This document shows positions 27,857-36,496 of a stretch of DNA of 64,000 nt, piece by piece. Source of the DNA: JAVJSU01 sp040219275 (GTDB taxonomy: Bacteria; Chloroflexota; Anaerolineae; Aggregatilineales; Phototrophicaceae); the NCBI GenBank assembly GCA_040219275.1, contig JAVJSU010000007.1, positions 186,001 to 250,000 on the forward strand, written 5' to 3'. The notes beneath the pieces are model-generated. The model had not been told where the DNA came from and did not search any database. It worked only from the letters and a program-made list of their open reading frames with translations. Within the stretch, counting starts at the first letter, position 1. Each line of letters opens with the position of its first letter. A program made the translations under genes and the position numbers.

Positions 27857-27882
27857 GGGCGACCTGCCAGGTCGCCCCTACA
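27857..27882. repeat. GGGCGACCT palindrome copy 1
   Basis: GGGCGACCTGCCAGGTCGCC followed by CCTACA is preceded by GATTAGAAAATAGGT, which is also found before copies 5 and 7. Confidence 0.85.
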
Positions 27883-27930
27883 GGTTAACCGTTTATTTTC
27901 TTAAAGAGCATCATAACTGTTGTTGTGTCT

Positions 27931-28698
27931 CTATAACTCGCTCATCAGGCGTGCTTTCATCTGCTCAACCTGTTCAATGCGATTTTGCAAACGGATGCGC
28001 CACCACATCAGCACAATCGGCACAAAGGTTGACCAGATGATAATGTTCGGTACTAGTGCGGCGATCACACCCGCTGTTGCCTCGAATGTGCCTTCTGCGT
28101 TTTGCGGGCTTGGACCAATCACCGCCGGGTGGATGGTATCGGGACGAATACGGATAATCACCAGCGTCAGGATCACGGTGGTAATCGCCAGAATGCCATA
28201 AACGGAGGCAAAACGGCGGCGTGTTTCTGGATTCTCGATGCCGTTGCGGAGCATGATATAGGCGATATACGTCAGCGCCATGATTGCCGCGCTCGTCAAA
28301 CGTGGATCCCAGACCCACCACGTATTCCAGATCGGGCGCATCCATGCCGTACCGGTAGCCAGATTAACCAGCGACAACACCAGCCCGACCTCCACCCCCG
28401 CATAGGCGAGCGTATCCCACTTGATGTCACGCTTCCGCAGATACATGATTCCGCCGATGACGGTTGCCGTAAACGCCCCAAATGCGCCGAAAAATGCGGG
28501 CATATGAATGTAAAATAGGCGCTGAACATTGCCCTGATCGACATCCGTTCCGGCATAACTTAGCGCCAGATACAAGCCGATGGCGACGAGAACGGCGGTG
28601 ATGATCGTTAGACCAATCAGCAAACGCGGCGGGCGACTTTCACTCAAGTCGGTGCGCTCAAGTGATGTGTCATGATTGATATTTTGTACAGCACTCAT
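27931..28698 (-). CDS. ccmC: Cytochrome c biogenesis heme export permease CcmC
   Basis: About 255 residues with six hydrophobic segments. The Trp-rich heme-handling motif is present as WNTWWVWDPRLTS, and the conserved periplasmic His residues are in FYIHMPAFFG and TIHPAVIG. CcmC presents heme to CcmE in system I cytochrome c maturation. The usual motif starts WGTWW; here Asn replaces Gly. No ccmA, ccmB, ccmE or ccmF gene is nearby. The ATG at 28698 is preferred over the TTG at 28704, because GGGATGGA lies at a suitable distance. Confidence 0.9.
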   Translation of the reverse strand: MSAVQNINHDTSLERTDLSESRPPRLLIGLTIITAVLVAIGLYLALSYAGTDVDQGNVQRLFYIHMPAFFGAFGAFTATVIGGIMYLRKRDIKWDTLAYAGVEVGLVLSLVNLATGTAWMRPIWNTWWVWDPRLTSAAIMALTYIAYIMLRNGIENPETRRRFASVYGILAITTVILTLVIIRIRPDTIHPAVIGPSPQNAEGTFEATAGVIAALVPNIIIWSTFVPIVLMWWRIRLQNRIEQVEQMKARLMSEL

Positions 28699-28837
28699 AA
28701 ACAATCCATCCCTTATTCCACTAGAAGGTTTTTACGATAGTCTACAAAATTCTACAAAAATCTGTGAATATTGTAACAATCGCCTGTAGATTTTACCAGA
28801 TACACCGCTTAACTTTTACCAAATACCCATCCGGTGC

Positions 28838-29587
28838 TTATGGGTTTGCTTGCGCGAATATCCACCCGTCAAGACCTGTAATCCCCTGCGTGAATGTCAC
28901 ATCGGCGGGTGATCGGTGTATCGTGCCTTTACGGACAATGTGCGCCGTCCTCATGCCGAGTTGTTTTGCGCCACGCAGGGCATATGCATCATCATCGACC
29001 ACCAAACAGACAGCAGGATCAAGCACGTTGCCATGATGGTTCAAAGCGTAACGGAAAAATGTTGCATCTTTATTAAATTGATCGGTCACTTCCGGCGAGA
29101 GAATCAGCCCGTTGAAATAATCGCTCACCCCGCCACCGATCAGCAAACTGCGTGCCTGTTCCACGAGTGCATGGCTAGCAATGCCCAGCACATAACCGGA
29201 CTCGTAAAGGTGCTTCAAGACGGGTTTGGTATCATCATAAAATGCGTCACACTTGCGCGGGGCGATTGCCGGAATTTCCCGTGAAAGGGCGCTGATTTCG
29301 GCTTTCGAGGGTTCGGGGATGCCCGTAAGGCGGAACAATGCCCGTGTGATGCGATACAAGCCCTCCCACATATGCTCTATCGCATCCTCCCCGCCGAGGT
29401 CAAGATCAGCATAATAGCTATCCCAATCCGCGACAATGAGTCGATTCGCCGTTGCCCACATTTCCGCCGTGCCACCATAGCGGGCGACCATCAACTCGCC
29501 AAGTCCAGCAGTATAGCAGGGGTGCAGTGCATGAGAATCGATCAGCGTGCCGTGCAAATCGAAGAAAACATGCGAAATGGCGGTCAT
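28838..29587 (-). CDS. HAD superfamily protein with DLHGT motif
   Basis: The protein has 249 residues. The N-terminal FFDLHGTLIDS has the nucleophile Asp but His at the position of the second Asp, which is the general acid in phosphatases. Motif II Ser (IASHALVEQ), the Lys in FNKDATFF and the acid pair in CLVVDDDAYALRGAKQLG are present. Known HAD dehalogenases and some other non-phosphatase members also lack the second Asp. The reaction cannot be inferred. It is preceded on the same strand by an unrelated lipoprotein gene ending 10 bases away in the other direction of reading. Confidence 0.8.
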   Translation of the reverse strand: MTAISHVFFDLHGTLIDSHALHPCYTAGLGELMVARYGGTAEMWATANRLIVADWDSYYADLDLGGEDAIEHMWEGLYRITRALFRLTGIPEPSKAEISALSREIPAIAPRKCDAFYDDTKPVLKHLYESGYVLGIASHALVEQARSLLIGGGVSDYFNGLILSPEVTDQFNKDATFFRYALNHHGNVLDPAVCLVVDDDAYALRGAKQLGMRTAHIVRKGTIHRSPADVTFTQGITGLDGWIFAQANP

Positions 29588-29596
29588 AGCGCGTGA

Positions 29597-30796
29597 TTAT
29601 TGCTGTGCCTGAACATTAATGAAAAAGTTTGCCGGTTCGCCGCCGATTTCCGGTACACGGATGCTATAGGGCACCGTTTGGTCAGGATCAATGCGCGTGT
29701 CATCCAGCAGAATAAATCCCGCCGCGATGACATCACCGTTTTCGTCAAACACGGTAATTGTCAGCAGGGCGTTACGGGCGGTGCGGTTGCCGGTGTTGGT
29801 CACTTCACCGTTGACGAGCAGATGCCCTTCGTCTGTTCGGGTTGACTCAAACGTCCATGTTAACGCGTCCTCGGTGATGATCGGGTCTTCTAAGGGAACG
29901 CCCCCATCTAACGTCAGCGTATAGCGTACCGCGTCTGTCGGCTGGTCGAATCTTAAGCTGAATGGCGCAAATTCGCCGGGCAATATCGCATACCCCATCA
30001 CATGATCGTTGGCTTGCGCGATTGTGTTTCCTGCCGTGTCATATAAGTTGGTGACCAGCGTAATATCGGTCAAGGCTGTGCCACTATGATTCAGGACTTC
30101 TCCGGTGATAAAGAAAACGCCATTGGATGTCCACCATGCGCTCACATCACGGACTTCGAGATCCGCCTGTGCCGCCGCGATGAGCACTGTCGTTTCAGTG
30201 GGCGCTAATTCCGCATCAGGGTTCAGGCTAAATGTGTTGACGATCTGCTCTAATTCTGTCGATTGTGCCTCTGTGCCGGATGGAAGCACCACATCCAGCA
30301 CGCCGATCATTTCGCCCGTTTGAAGTACAAATGTATTGACCTGTTCCAGCAGACCACCCGCAGTTTCCCGCAAACCGGACAAGCGCCAACTGCCATCATC
30401 CATTTGTTGCCGCGCCTGTTCGGTGTAGCGCGGCGCATCCGGGCGTAAATCCAGCTGATAGCGATTGATGAAATCCAATAGCGTGCTGGAAAGCGTGACT
30501 TTCGCGGCAGTCGCCGTCACCATCGGCATCGTCTGATTCGGTGGCGTGAAAGATGCTGAAGCCAGCGTGTTGGTATCCTGTGTATAGACCGACCATGTGC
30601 GTGGCACGCTAATGCGAAATGCGCCGCGTGGATGGTCATACGCGATGGCTGATAAATCCGGCGGTAATGGCGTGGGGGCAAAGACCACCGCGCCACCCCC
30701 GCCTGTACAACCTATCATCACCAGCGCACATAGCCCTAGCCAGAGCAGGAATAGGCTATGAATTTTCTTGTTTTTTAGATTGGGCGGGATCCCCAT
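29597..30796 (-). CDS. FxLYD-type lipoprotein
   Basis: About 399 residues. A signal peptide with the lipobox VMIGC near residue 32 is followed by a Gly-rich stretch. The N-terminal half has the PsbP-like opening (HPRGAFRISVPRTWSVYTQD). The C-terminal half holds two FxLYD-like immunoglobulin folds: GVFFITGEVLNHSGTALTDI with NLYDTAGNTIAQ, and LLVNGEVTNTGNRTARNALL with TVFDENGDVI. Such domains occur in bacterial surface proteins. The start is set at 30796, because upstream codons lie in the malQ 3' end. It overlaps malQ by about 41 bases and should be translated after it. Confidence 0.8.
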   Translation of the reverse strand: MGIPPNLKNKKIHSLFLLWLGLCALVMIGCTGGGGAVVFAPTPLPPDLSAIAYDHPRGAFRISVPRTWSVYTQDTNTLASASFTPPNQTMPMVTATAAKVTLSSTLLDFINRYQLDLRPDAPRYTEQARQQMDDGSWRLSGLRETAGGLLEQVNTFVLQTGEMIGVLDVVLPSGTEAQSTELEQIVNTFSLNPDAELAPTETTVLIAAAQADLEVRDVSAWWTSNGVFFITGEVLNHSGTALTDITLVTNLYDTAGNTIAQANDHVMGYAILPGEFAPFSLRFDQPTDAVRYTLTLDGGVPLEDPIITEDALTWTFESTRTDEGHLLVNGEVTNTGNRTARNALLTITVFDENGDVIAAGFILLDDTRIDPDQTVPYSIRVPEIGGEPANFFINVQAQQ

Positions 30797-32321
30797 AAAC
30801 CTTCTCCTGCTGGTCGGCACGACGACGATAGAGCCACGTCAGATGCGCCAGATAGTCACGTCCCGGATCGCTAAATTTTTCTGCTGTAAAGCGCCACTTC
30901 CAGTTGCCACCCTGTTTGCCGGGGACGTTCATGCGCGTGTCTTCCCCATAACCGAGAATGTCCTGCATCGGCGCGATAAATGTGTGTGCGACGGAACGCA
31001 TCCCCATGCGGATGAATGTCCAATGCGGATCGTCATCACCAACCTGTTCGCCAAGATAATCCGCGACGAAATTTCGGTTATGGTCTTCTGCTTCGCCGTG
31101 CCACCAGCCATAAGTCGTATTGTTATCATGCGTGCCGGTATAAACGATGCTATTTTCAGCATGATTATGTGGTAGGAAGGGATTTGCCGGGTCACTCCAC
31201 GCGAATTGCAAAATATTCATGCCGGGTAAGCCAAGCGTATCGCGCAGGATAATCACATCTATCGTAATATCGCCGAGGTCTTCCGCGATGATCGGCAACA
31301 CATCGCCGAATTCCTTCTTGATGACCTCAAAAAAGCCGACGTTCGGACCTTTAATCCACTTGCCGATTGTGGCGACCTGTTCTTTATTGACAGGCACTTC
31401 CCAGTAAGATTCAAACCCGCGAAAGTGGTCAATACGGACAAGATCAACCAGCGCAAACGTGGCACGGAAGCGACTCCGCCACCATTTATACTCATCGGCT
31501 TCCATCACATCCCAGCGATAGAGCGGGTTGCCCCAATATTGTCCTGTCGGGCTGAAGTAATCCGGCGGTACGCCCGCCACAACCGTCGGGTTGCCTTTTG
31601 CATCCAGATAGAAGCGTTCTCTGTTCGCCCAAACATCACTGCTATCATGCGCCACGAAAATTGGAATATCGCCGACGATACGCACACCGCGCTCGTTGGC
31701 ATAAGCGCGGAGATCGTTCCATTGTGAGTAGAATTGCCACTGCCGCCAGCGGTGCGCGTCAATACGGACTGCGAGGTCGGTTTGCGCTTGTTTGAGCGTG
31801 GCGGGATCGCTCAGGGCTTCTTTTTCATCCCATTCCACCCACGCCTTACCGCCGTTTTTCTCTTTGATGGCGATATATAAACACCAATTTTCTAGCCATT
31901 CGTCCTGTTCGGCGATCCATGCCGCATACGCCGCTTTTTGTTCTGCTGTGCCAACCTGATTAAAGCGCTTAAAGGCGACATCCAGCTTCTTATTATGAAA
32001 CTCGATCACCGGACCGTAATCGACTTCAAAGGTGGGGAAGTTGGGCACATATGCCAGATCAGCAGGCATGAGCCAGCCCTCACCCACAAGTTTATCAAGA
32101 CTAATCAGGTTGCTATTGCCCGCAAATGCAGACAGACATTGATAGGGGGAGTCTCCGTAGCTCGTCGGACCAAGTGGCAACACCTGCCAGTAAGATTGTC
32201 CGGCGGATTGCAACCAATCGACAAACCGATAAGCATGTTCACCGAGATCGCCGAGACCGTAACGCCCCGGTAAGGAGGTCGGGTGGAGCAATATACCGCT
32301 TGCACGCGGAAATAAGGTCAT
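30756..32321 (-). CDS. malQ: 4-alpha-glucanotransferase (GH77)
   Basis: The 521-residue enzyme transfers maltosyl or longer glucan units in glycogen and maltodextrin metabolism. The start SGILLHPTSLPGRYGLGDLG is the GH77 signature. The nucleophile Asp is in VRIDHFRGFESYW, the acid/base Glu in IIAEDLGDIT, and the transition-state Asp in YTGTHDNNTTYGWW. AAAGGA lies six bases before the ATG at 32321. The gene overlaps the FxLYD lipoprotein gene, so the two are probably co-transcribed. The functional link between them is unclear. Confidence 0.96.
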   Translation of the reverse strand: MTLFPRASGILLHPTSLPGRYGLGDLGEHAYRFVDWLQSAGQSYWQVLPLGPTSYGDSPYQCLSAFAGNSNLISLDKLVGEGWLMPADLAYVPNFPTFEVDYGPVIEFHNKKLDVAFKRFNQVGTAEQKAAYAAWIAEQDEWLENWCLYIAIKEKNGGKAWVEWDEKEALSDPATLKQAQTDLAVRIDAHRWRQWQFYSQWNDLRAYANERGVRIVGDIPIFVAHDSSDVWANRERFYLDAKGNPTVVAGVPPDYFSPTGQYWGNPLYRWDVMEADEYKWWRSRFRATFALVDLVRIDHFRGFESYWEVPVNKEQVATIGKWIKGPNVGFFEVIKKEFGDVLPIIAEDLGDITIDVIILRDTLGLPGMNILQFAWSDPANPFLPHNHAENSIVYTGTHDNNTTYGWWHGEAEDHNRNFVADYLGEQVGDDDPHWTFIRMGMRSVAHTFIAPMQDILGYGEDTRMNVPGKQGGNWKWRFTAEKFSDPGRDYLAHLTWLYRRRADQQEKVYGDPAQSKKQENS

Positions 32322-32678
32322 AGTTGATCCTTTCGTAAACAATATTGAAAATAAACCTTGATGTTAGCGGAGAACGCCGACAGGTGCAATTGTATGCTTT
32401 GACGATAGCAATTTGTGGGGCTAAGTAAAAATTACCGCAATTTTCGAATACAGATAATTTTTAAAGCTCATTTACTATATTTTTTAGTTCTAAAGGGTTT
32501 ACAATGGGTCAAAATAGTAGTAGAATATATCGTATTGGTGATACATTCTCTGAGGGTCGTATCGCCGTACCTGTCCAAATGTCCAGTGACTATCAACCTT
32601 TTGGACGATCCGCCTGAAGGTGGTTATGCGATTTAATAGACTCAGCTTCAGAATAACGTTGAAGAAGGGAGGCTGAAA
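32322..32678. other. divergent intergenic region, malQ and ParB-like gene
   Basis: These 357 bases are AT-rich. They should hold both promoters. A short plus-strand frame inside (32415-32636) has no protein-like composition. No strong hairpin or repeat was seen. Confidence 0.5.
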
Positions 32679-33176
32679 ATGTTTACACCACAAATGGAAA
32701 TCTATTCCATACAACAGCGTATCAATCAGGATTTTGAACGTGCACGCCGTCGTGCTTTCTGGCATCGTGTAATTTCGTTTATCAAACGCCAGAGCACCGC
32801 ATTGCTCAATTTTGACGCGATTTACGGGTGCATCCCGTTTGCCGGACAGCGTGATACAGGTCTACAAACCGTCGCGCTTACAGATATTGTGGGTTCGATG
32901 GGACGCAGTGAGGATTTCGACGACTGGTTTATGCCCGTCAAAACGCATAATCAAGACCGTTGGAAGAGTGTTGCGTATGCCCGACATAGCGGTAAACCGT
33001 TGCCACCTGTAGAACTGTTTAAAATTGGACGTTTCTACTTCGTCAAAGATGGTAACCATCGCATCTCGGTTGCCCGCGTCAATGGTGAGGAATTTATCGA
33101 AGCCAACGTGGTTGAACTCTCCACTTTGCCTGACGTGCGCGTTACGGCAGTGGTCAACGCGGTAAAAGAAGCGTAA
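32679..33176 (+). CDS. ParB-like nuclease-fold protein
   Basis: The protein has 165 residues. The central IGRFYFVKDGNHRISVARVNGE is the ParB/sulfiredoxin-fold motif, in which the DGNHR segment binds a nucleotide phosphate. It is preceded by DRWKSVAYARHSGKPLPPVELFKI, the usual first strand. The N-terminal 55 residues are helical and basic. Compared with ParB it lacks the HTH and dimerisation domains. Members of this short family may act as nucleotide-dependent enzymes, but none is known to me. GGGAGG lies 8 bases before the ATG. A bidirectional terminator follows. Confidence 0.75.
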   Translation: MFTPQMEIYSIQQRINQDFERARRRAFWHRVISFIKRQSTALLNFDAIYGCIPFAGQRDTGLQTVALTDIVGSMGRSEDFDDWFMPVKTHNQDRWKSVAYARHSGKPLPPVELFKIGRFYFVKDGNHRISVARVNGEEFIEANVVELSTLPDVRVTAVVNAVKEA

Positions 33177-33274
33177 TCGAGATACCTAATTTGTGTTTAA
33201 TGGGCAATCGTCTATTTATGACGAACAGCCCTTAAGCAGTACCTCCTAAGAACGCCCTTCTGATAGGGAACATG

Positions 33275-33306
33275 AAGGGACACGCAACCTATGCCGCGTG
33301 TCCCTT
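33275..33306. terminator. bidirectional terminator between convergent genes
   Basis: AAGGGACACGC pairs with GCGTGTCCCTT over 11 bases, with TTTT on the plus side, between the ParB-like gene and the DUF433 gene. Confidence 0.85.
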
Positions 33307-33313
33307 TTGCTAT

Positions 33314-33607
33314 TTACGAGCGTGATAGAATTTGCTTCTTAAACTCGGCAGACTTGATGCCTTTACTTTCCGCCCATGATTTTTCATAGAGTGCGTCAAG
33401 GACAGCTTGATTTTCAAAATAGTAAGCTAAAGCGGCGTGTACCTGTGCGCGAGATAAACCATACTGTGCCATCACTTCCTCGATGGAGGCTTTTCCGTTG
33501 ACGTACATCCGTGCTACAACCTCAGCTTTAAGATGCTCTTTATCCACGATCCGTGCTTCATCATCTTTAAACATAACGTAATCTTTGATGACTATTCCTG
33601 CTTGCAT
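33314..33607 (-). CDS. DUF433 family antitoxin (VapB45-like)
   Basis: The 97 residues include ARIVDKEHLKAEVVARMYVNGKASIEEVMAQYGLSRAQVHAALAYYFENQAV-type content. This is the winged-helix DUF433 core: a loose VAG-type first part, then IEEVMAQYG and AQVHAALAYYFEN. DUF433 proteins pair with DUF5615 PIN-like toxins as antitoxins. The start at 33607 has GAGGCGATGTC before it and lies 12 bases after the toxin stop. This gives the order toxin first, antitoxin second, whereas the VapBC45 type is antitoxin first. Confidence 0.75.
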   Translation of the reverse strand: MQAGIVIKDYVMFKDDEARIVDKEHLKAEVVARMYVNGKASIEEVMAQYGLSRAQVHAALAYYFENQAVLDALYEKSWAESKGIKSAEFKKQILSRS

Positions 33608-33619
33608 GACATCGCCTCA

Positions 33620-33988
33620 TTACTCAATATCAATCACTTGATTTTGAAATTCTTCTACTTTTGCCGCTCCCATTTGTACTGCGGTATGGTAAAAAAGACA
33701 TTCATTGACTATTGTTCCAATTCCACCAGACCCCTGTAGATGATCTTTGCACACAAAAATTCCTGTATGTTGTTTACCTTCTGACAACCACAAGAATCCT
33801 CGATCACGAAATCCTTTGTCAAATGTGATTATGATGCGCCCATGTGCGGTAGCATAGCTGAGATGGGCTTCGTCGTCTGCTTCCGCCATGCCAACTTCCT
33901 CACAGCGTACAATATCAACGTTTTTCTGTCGCAATTGTAAGGCGATTTGCTTTGCCACATGCGTATCTGTATAGAAGCCTAATTGCAT
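33620..33988 (-). CDS. DUF5615 PIN-like toxin
   Basis: This is a 122-residue protein of the DUF5615 PIN-like family, the likely ribonuclease toxin partner of DUF433. The acidic residues of the PIN active site are visible: the first Asp in FYTDTHVA, Glu and Asp in EVGMAEADDEAHL, and Asp in IITFDKGFRDRG. The frame is open back to 34063, but homology begins at MQLGFYTD. The longer version would cross a terminator stem (34054-34078), so the Met at 33988 is taken as the start. No clear ribosome site precedes it. Confidence 0.75.
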   Translation of the reverse strand: MQLGFYTDTHVAKQIALQLRQKNVDIVRCEEVGMAEADDEAHLSYATAHGRIIITFDKGFRDRGFLWLSEGKQHTGIFVCKDHLQGSGGIGTIVNECLFYHTAVQMGAAKVEEFQNQVIDIE

Positions 33989-34053
33989 TTTAGCATACTC
34001 GTCATAAAACCGGATAATTTCGACGCTAGCAAGAAGTTTAACACCAACAAAAA

Positions 34054-34078
34054 AGACATGCACATCGCTGGCATGTCT
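34054..34078 (-). terminator. terminator between hisS and the toxin-antitoxin pair
   Basis: AGACATGC and GCATGTCT arms, with a T-run on the minus strand. It separates hisS from the downstream toxin gene. Confidence 0.7.
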
Positions 34079-34202
34079 CTTGTTTTGTACTATTTACGAT
34101 AGACTATTTCTTGCTATCGCTTTTGATAGGGGCAACCGGCTTGTTGCCGTTGCCATTTTTGACGGCGTTCGCGGCAAATTACTGGTAGCAAATTTGCGTG
34201 TG

Positions 34203-35531
34203 CTACGAAAGTAACTCGCGCACTGTTTTAGCCATCAGCGCCTGTTCAACGCTCAGTTCTTTGCCGTCTTTGAGTCGGCGCAAGGTCACGACTCCCCGCG
34301 TGATCTCGTCCGGTCCCAGCACCGCCACAATCGGGATGCCTTTTTTATCCGCCAGATTAAATTGTTTGCCGAGCTTCTTATCTTCCATGTAAAGCTCCGT
34401 GTTGATTCCCGCCTCGCGCAATGTGCTGGCAACCCGTAGCGAGTCTTCGCGGGTGTCTTCATCAAATACGGTAACGAACACATCCACCACCGTTCCGCCG
34501 ATGTGCGCCGGATACAGGTCAAGTTCATCCATCAGGTCGATGATGCGCTCAATACCCAGTGAAATGCCGGTTGTTGGCAGACTTTCTCGCCGGAATAAGC
34601 CGATAAGTTCGTCATAACGCCCGCCACCCATGATACTGCCGAGGTTCGGCTCCGTGATAATGGTTTCGAAGATCGGTCCGGTGTAATAACCCAATCCACG
34701 CACCATCGTGAAGTCAATCGCGTAAAATTCCTGTGGTACGCCCGCCACCATCAAATTTTTGGCGAGATCACGCAATTCGTTGATGCTGTTTCCGGCTTCT
34801 GGCATATCGCCAAAAACACTTTCAAGAAAGTCGAGATTTTCCAGTCCGGGTTTTTGTGACGTAATCAATTCCATCATGCGCGTGACGACATCCGCCGCAA
34901 TCCCGCGCTCTTCGAGTTCCTTCTGCACGCCCGCCGCGCCAATTTTGTCGAACTTGTCGACGCTACGATAGAGGTCGGGCAGTTGCTCATCCGGCACACC
35001 AGAATATTTTCCAATCGCGGTCAGTAACTTCCTGTGATTGATCTTGACCTCGAATTGCTTAAAGCCCAGTCGACGCAATGCCGTCACCGCGAGACTCACG
35101 ACTTCCGCATCTGCCGCCATGCTCCCGATGCCCACAATATCCGCATCACATTGATAAAATTCCCGATAGCGCCCGCGCTGAGGGCGTTCCCCGCGAAAAA
35201 CCGGCGCGATGTGATAACGCTTAAACGGAAAGTTCAGATCATTTTCATACATCGCCACAAAACGCGAGAGTGGCACGGTTAGATCATAACGCAGGGAGAT
35301 TTCATCCTTGCTACTGCGCCCGTGCTTGGCGCTATAGATCAGGTTTTCTGCGTCTTCGCCATATTTGCCCATCAGCGTTTCGTTGAGTTCCATGACAGGC
35401 GTTTGGATCGGCTCAAAGCCATACAGATGAAACACCTCACGGATCACATCAAAAACATACTCTCGCTTAAGCATCACGCTCGGCGGAAAATCGCGCATTC
35501 CTTTAGGTACTCGTGGGGTGATCTGGCTCAT
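34203..35531 (-). CDS. hisS: Histidyl-tRNA synthetase
   Basis: The protein has 442 residues and is a class II synthetase. Motif 1 is in the N-terminal half, motif 2 is in KRYHIAPVFRGERPQRGRYREFYQCDADIVG-type sequence (FRGERPQRGRYREFYQCD), and motif 3 is TTGISLGIERI. The histidine-specific motifs are VRGLGYYTGPIFE and GGGRYDELI. The anticodon-binding domain forms the C-terminal 100 residues. It charges tRNA-His with histidine. GGAG lies five bases before the second of two adjacent ATG codons, so 35531 is taken as the start. A terminator lies 125 bases downstream. Confidence 0.97.
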   Translation of the reverse strand: MSQITPRVPKGMRDFPPSVMLKREYVFDVIREVFHLYGFEPIQTPVMELNETLMGKYGEDAENLIYSAKHGRSSKDEISLRYDLTVPLSRFVAMYENDLNFPFKRYHIAPVFRGERPQRGRYREFYQCDADIVGIGSMAADAEVVSLAVTALRRLGFKQFEVKINHRKLLTAIGKYSGVPDEQLPDLYRSVDKFDKIGAAGVQKELEERGIAADVVTRMMELITSQKPGLENLDFLESVFGDMPEAGNSINELRDLAKNLMVAGVPQEFYAIDFTMVRGLGYYTGPIFETIITEPNLGSIMGGGRYDELIGLFRRESLPTTGISLGIERIIDLMDELDLYPAHIGGTVVDVFVTVFDEDTREDSLRVASTLREAGINTELYMEDKKLGKQFNLADKKGIPIVAVLGPDEITRGVVTLRRLKDGKELSVEQALMAKTVRELLS

Positions 35532-35584
35532 CATCGCTCCTTATTTCTTGGCTATTCGCGCTGAGTAAAATTAAATTTGTGGTT

Positions 35585-35610
35585 TGTAGGGGAGACTTGT
35601 CAGGTCGCCC
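35585..35610. repeat. GGGCGACCT palindrome copy 2 (diverged, inverted)
   Basis: TGTAGGGGAGACTTGTCAGG followed by TCGCCC is the element in the opposite orientation, with three changed bases in the left arm. Confidence 0.65.
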
Positions 35611-35636
35611 TTACATCGAGTGAAAATCCAACAAAA

Positions 35637-35662
35637 AAAGCGCAGACCAATGTCCGCGCTTT
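35637..35662 (-). terminator. terminator downstream of the DinB gene
   Basis: AAAGCGCAGAC and GTCCGCGCTTT arms (one mismatch), with a run of seven T on the minus strand. Confidence 0.75.
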
Positions 35663-35800
35663 AAAATCTATCACACTATAAACAGGCGCAGTTGGTCAGC
35701 AAGTGTCTCCATTGTGATGATGCTGAAAGTAAACAATCACTGCAATCGCTCCTGTTGATTAGAACGAGTATAAACCAGCTGATGATCAAATGCAACGTTT

Positions 35801-36397
35801 TTATACGGTTGCGCGTGCCGCCAATGCCTGACGTTTGACTTCTTCAATTTGCTCGTAATGACCGAGTTCATGCTTTAAGCCAAACAAAAATGCGGCAGGC
35901 GCGTTGAAGTCGCCGAAGCGTTCGATAAAGCGTGGCGAAAGATCACGTTTGGTATCCAGAAACGGTGCATCGGGCCACGTATCAAGAAAGGCGTTACGCA
36001 TCCGGCGGCTTTCCTGCAAACGTTGCACAACCTGCGCCTGAGTCGTCAGGTCTTTCCACGGGGTTTCGTAACGCAAACGCGGTTCGGCGGGATATTCCAC
36101 GCCACGCGCAAGGATAGAGCTATATGCCGCCCATTCTTCTGTGCTTGATGTGATATGGGCGATTAGATGGGCGACACTCCAGCCGATATTTTCTTCGCCT
36201 GCAACCGCATGAGGATCATCCGCATTTTCATCAACCGGATCAAACGTGACATCGGCATCGGTCAAGTCACTGACCAGACTCATTAGATAATCCACGCTTT
36301 CGTTGGCGGCGGCACGTAAGTCCTCTTTGCTAAAACGGCTCGCAAAGTCCATTAACTTCAAGTCTTCTTTTTCCATAATTGCGAAATCAATGCTCAT
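35801..36397 (-). CDS. DinB-like metal-dependent four-helix protein
   Basis: The protein has 198 residues. It has the DinB layout of four helices with three metal-binding His residues: GWSVAHLIAHITSSTEEW near the middle and GLKHELGHYEQIEE near the C-terminus. DinB-superfamily proteins include thiol-transfer enzymes such as mycothiol or bacillithiol S-transferases and many of unknown function. A second DinB protein is at 61.4 kb. The gene starts at the ATG at 36397; other in-frame Met codons follow at residue 8 and 16. Confidence 0.8.
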   Translation of the reverse strand: MSIDFAIMEKEDLKLMDFASRFSKEDLRAAANESVDYLMSLVSDLTDADVTFDPVDENADDPHAVAGEENIGWSVAHLIAHITSSTEEWAAYSSILARGVEYPAEPRLRYETPWKDLTTQAQVVQRLQESRRMRNAFLDTWPDAPFLDTKRDLSPRFIERFGDFNAPAAFLFGLKHELGHYEQIEEVKRQALAARATV

Positions 36398-36496
36398 AGT
36401 TATCCCTCCCTAATAGGATATTGTGTTGTTGGTGAACACCATTCGGAAGTTTGCACAGGCGCGAATCTTTCATTAGAGAATGGTGAGGTTTGAAAT

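Noticed and set aside
27857..27882. GGGCGACCT palindromes as plain terminators
   Set aside because: Several have no U-run, lie in either orientation and share sequence outside the stem, so a repeat family explains them better.
32415..32636. A 73-codon open frame upstream of the ParB-like gene
   Set aside because: No ribosome site, AT-rich promoter region, no protein-like composition.
34100..34202. A minus-strand tail-like frame (VKNGNGNKPVAPIKSDSKK) after hisS
   Set aside because: It is only 24 codons, bounded by a stop, has no start codon, and could be a remnant or chance; too short to support.
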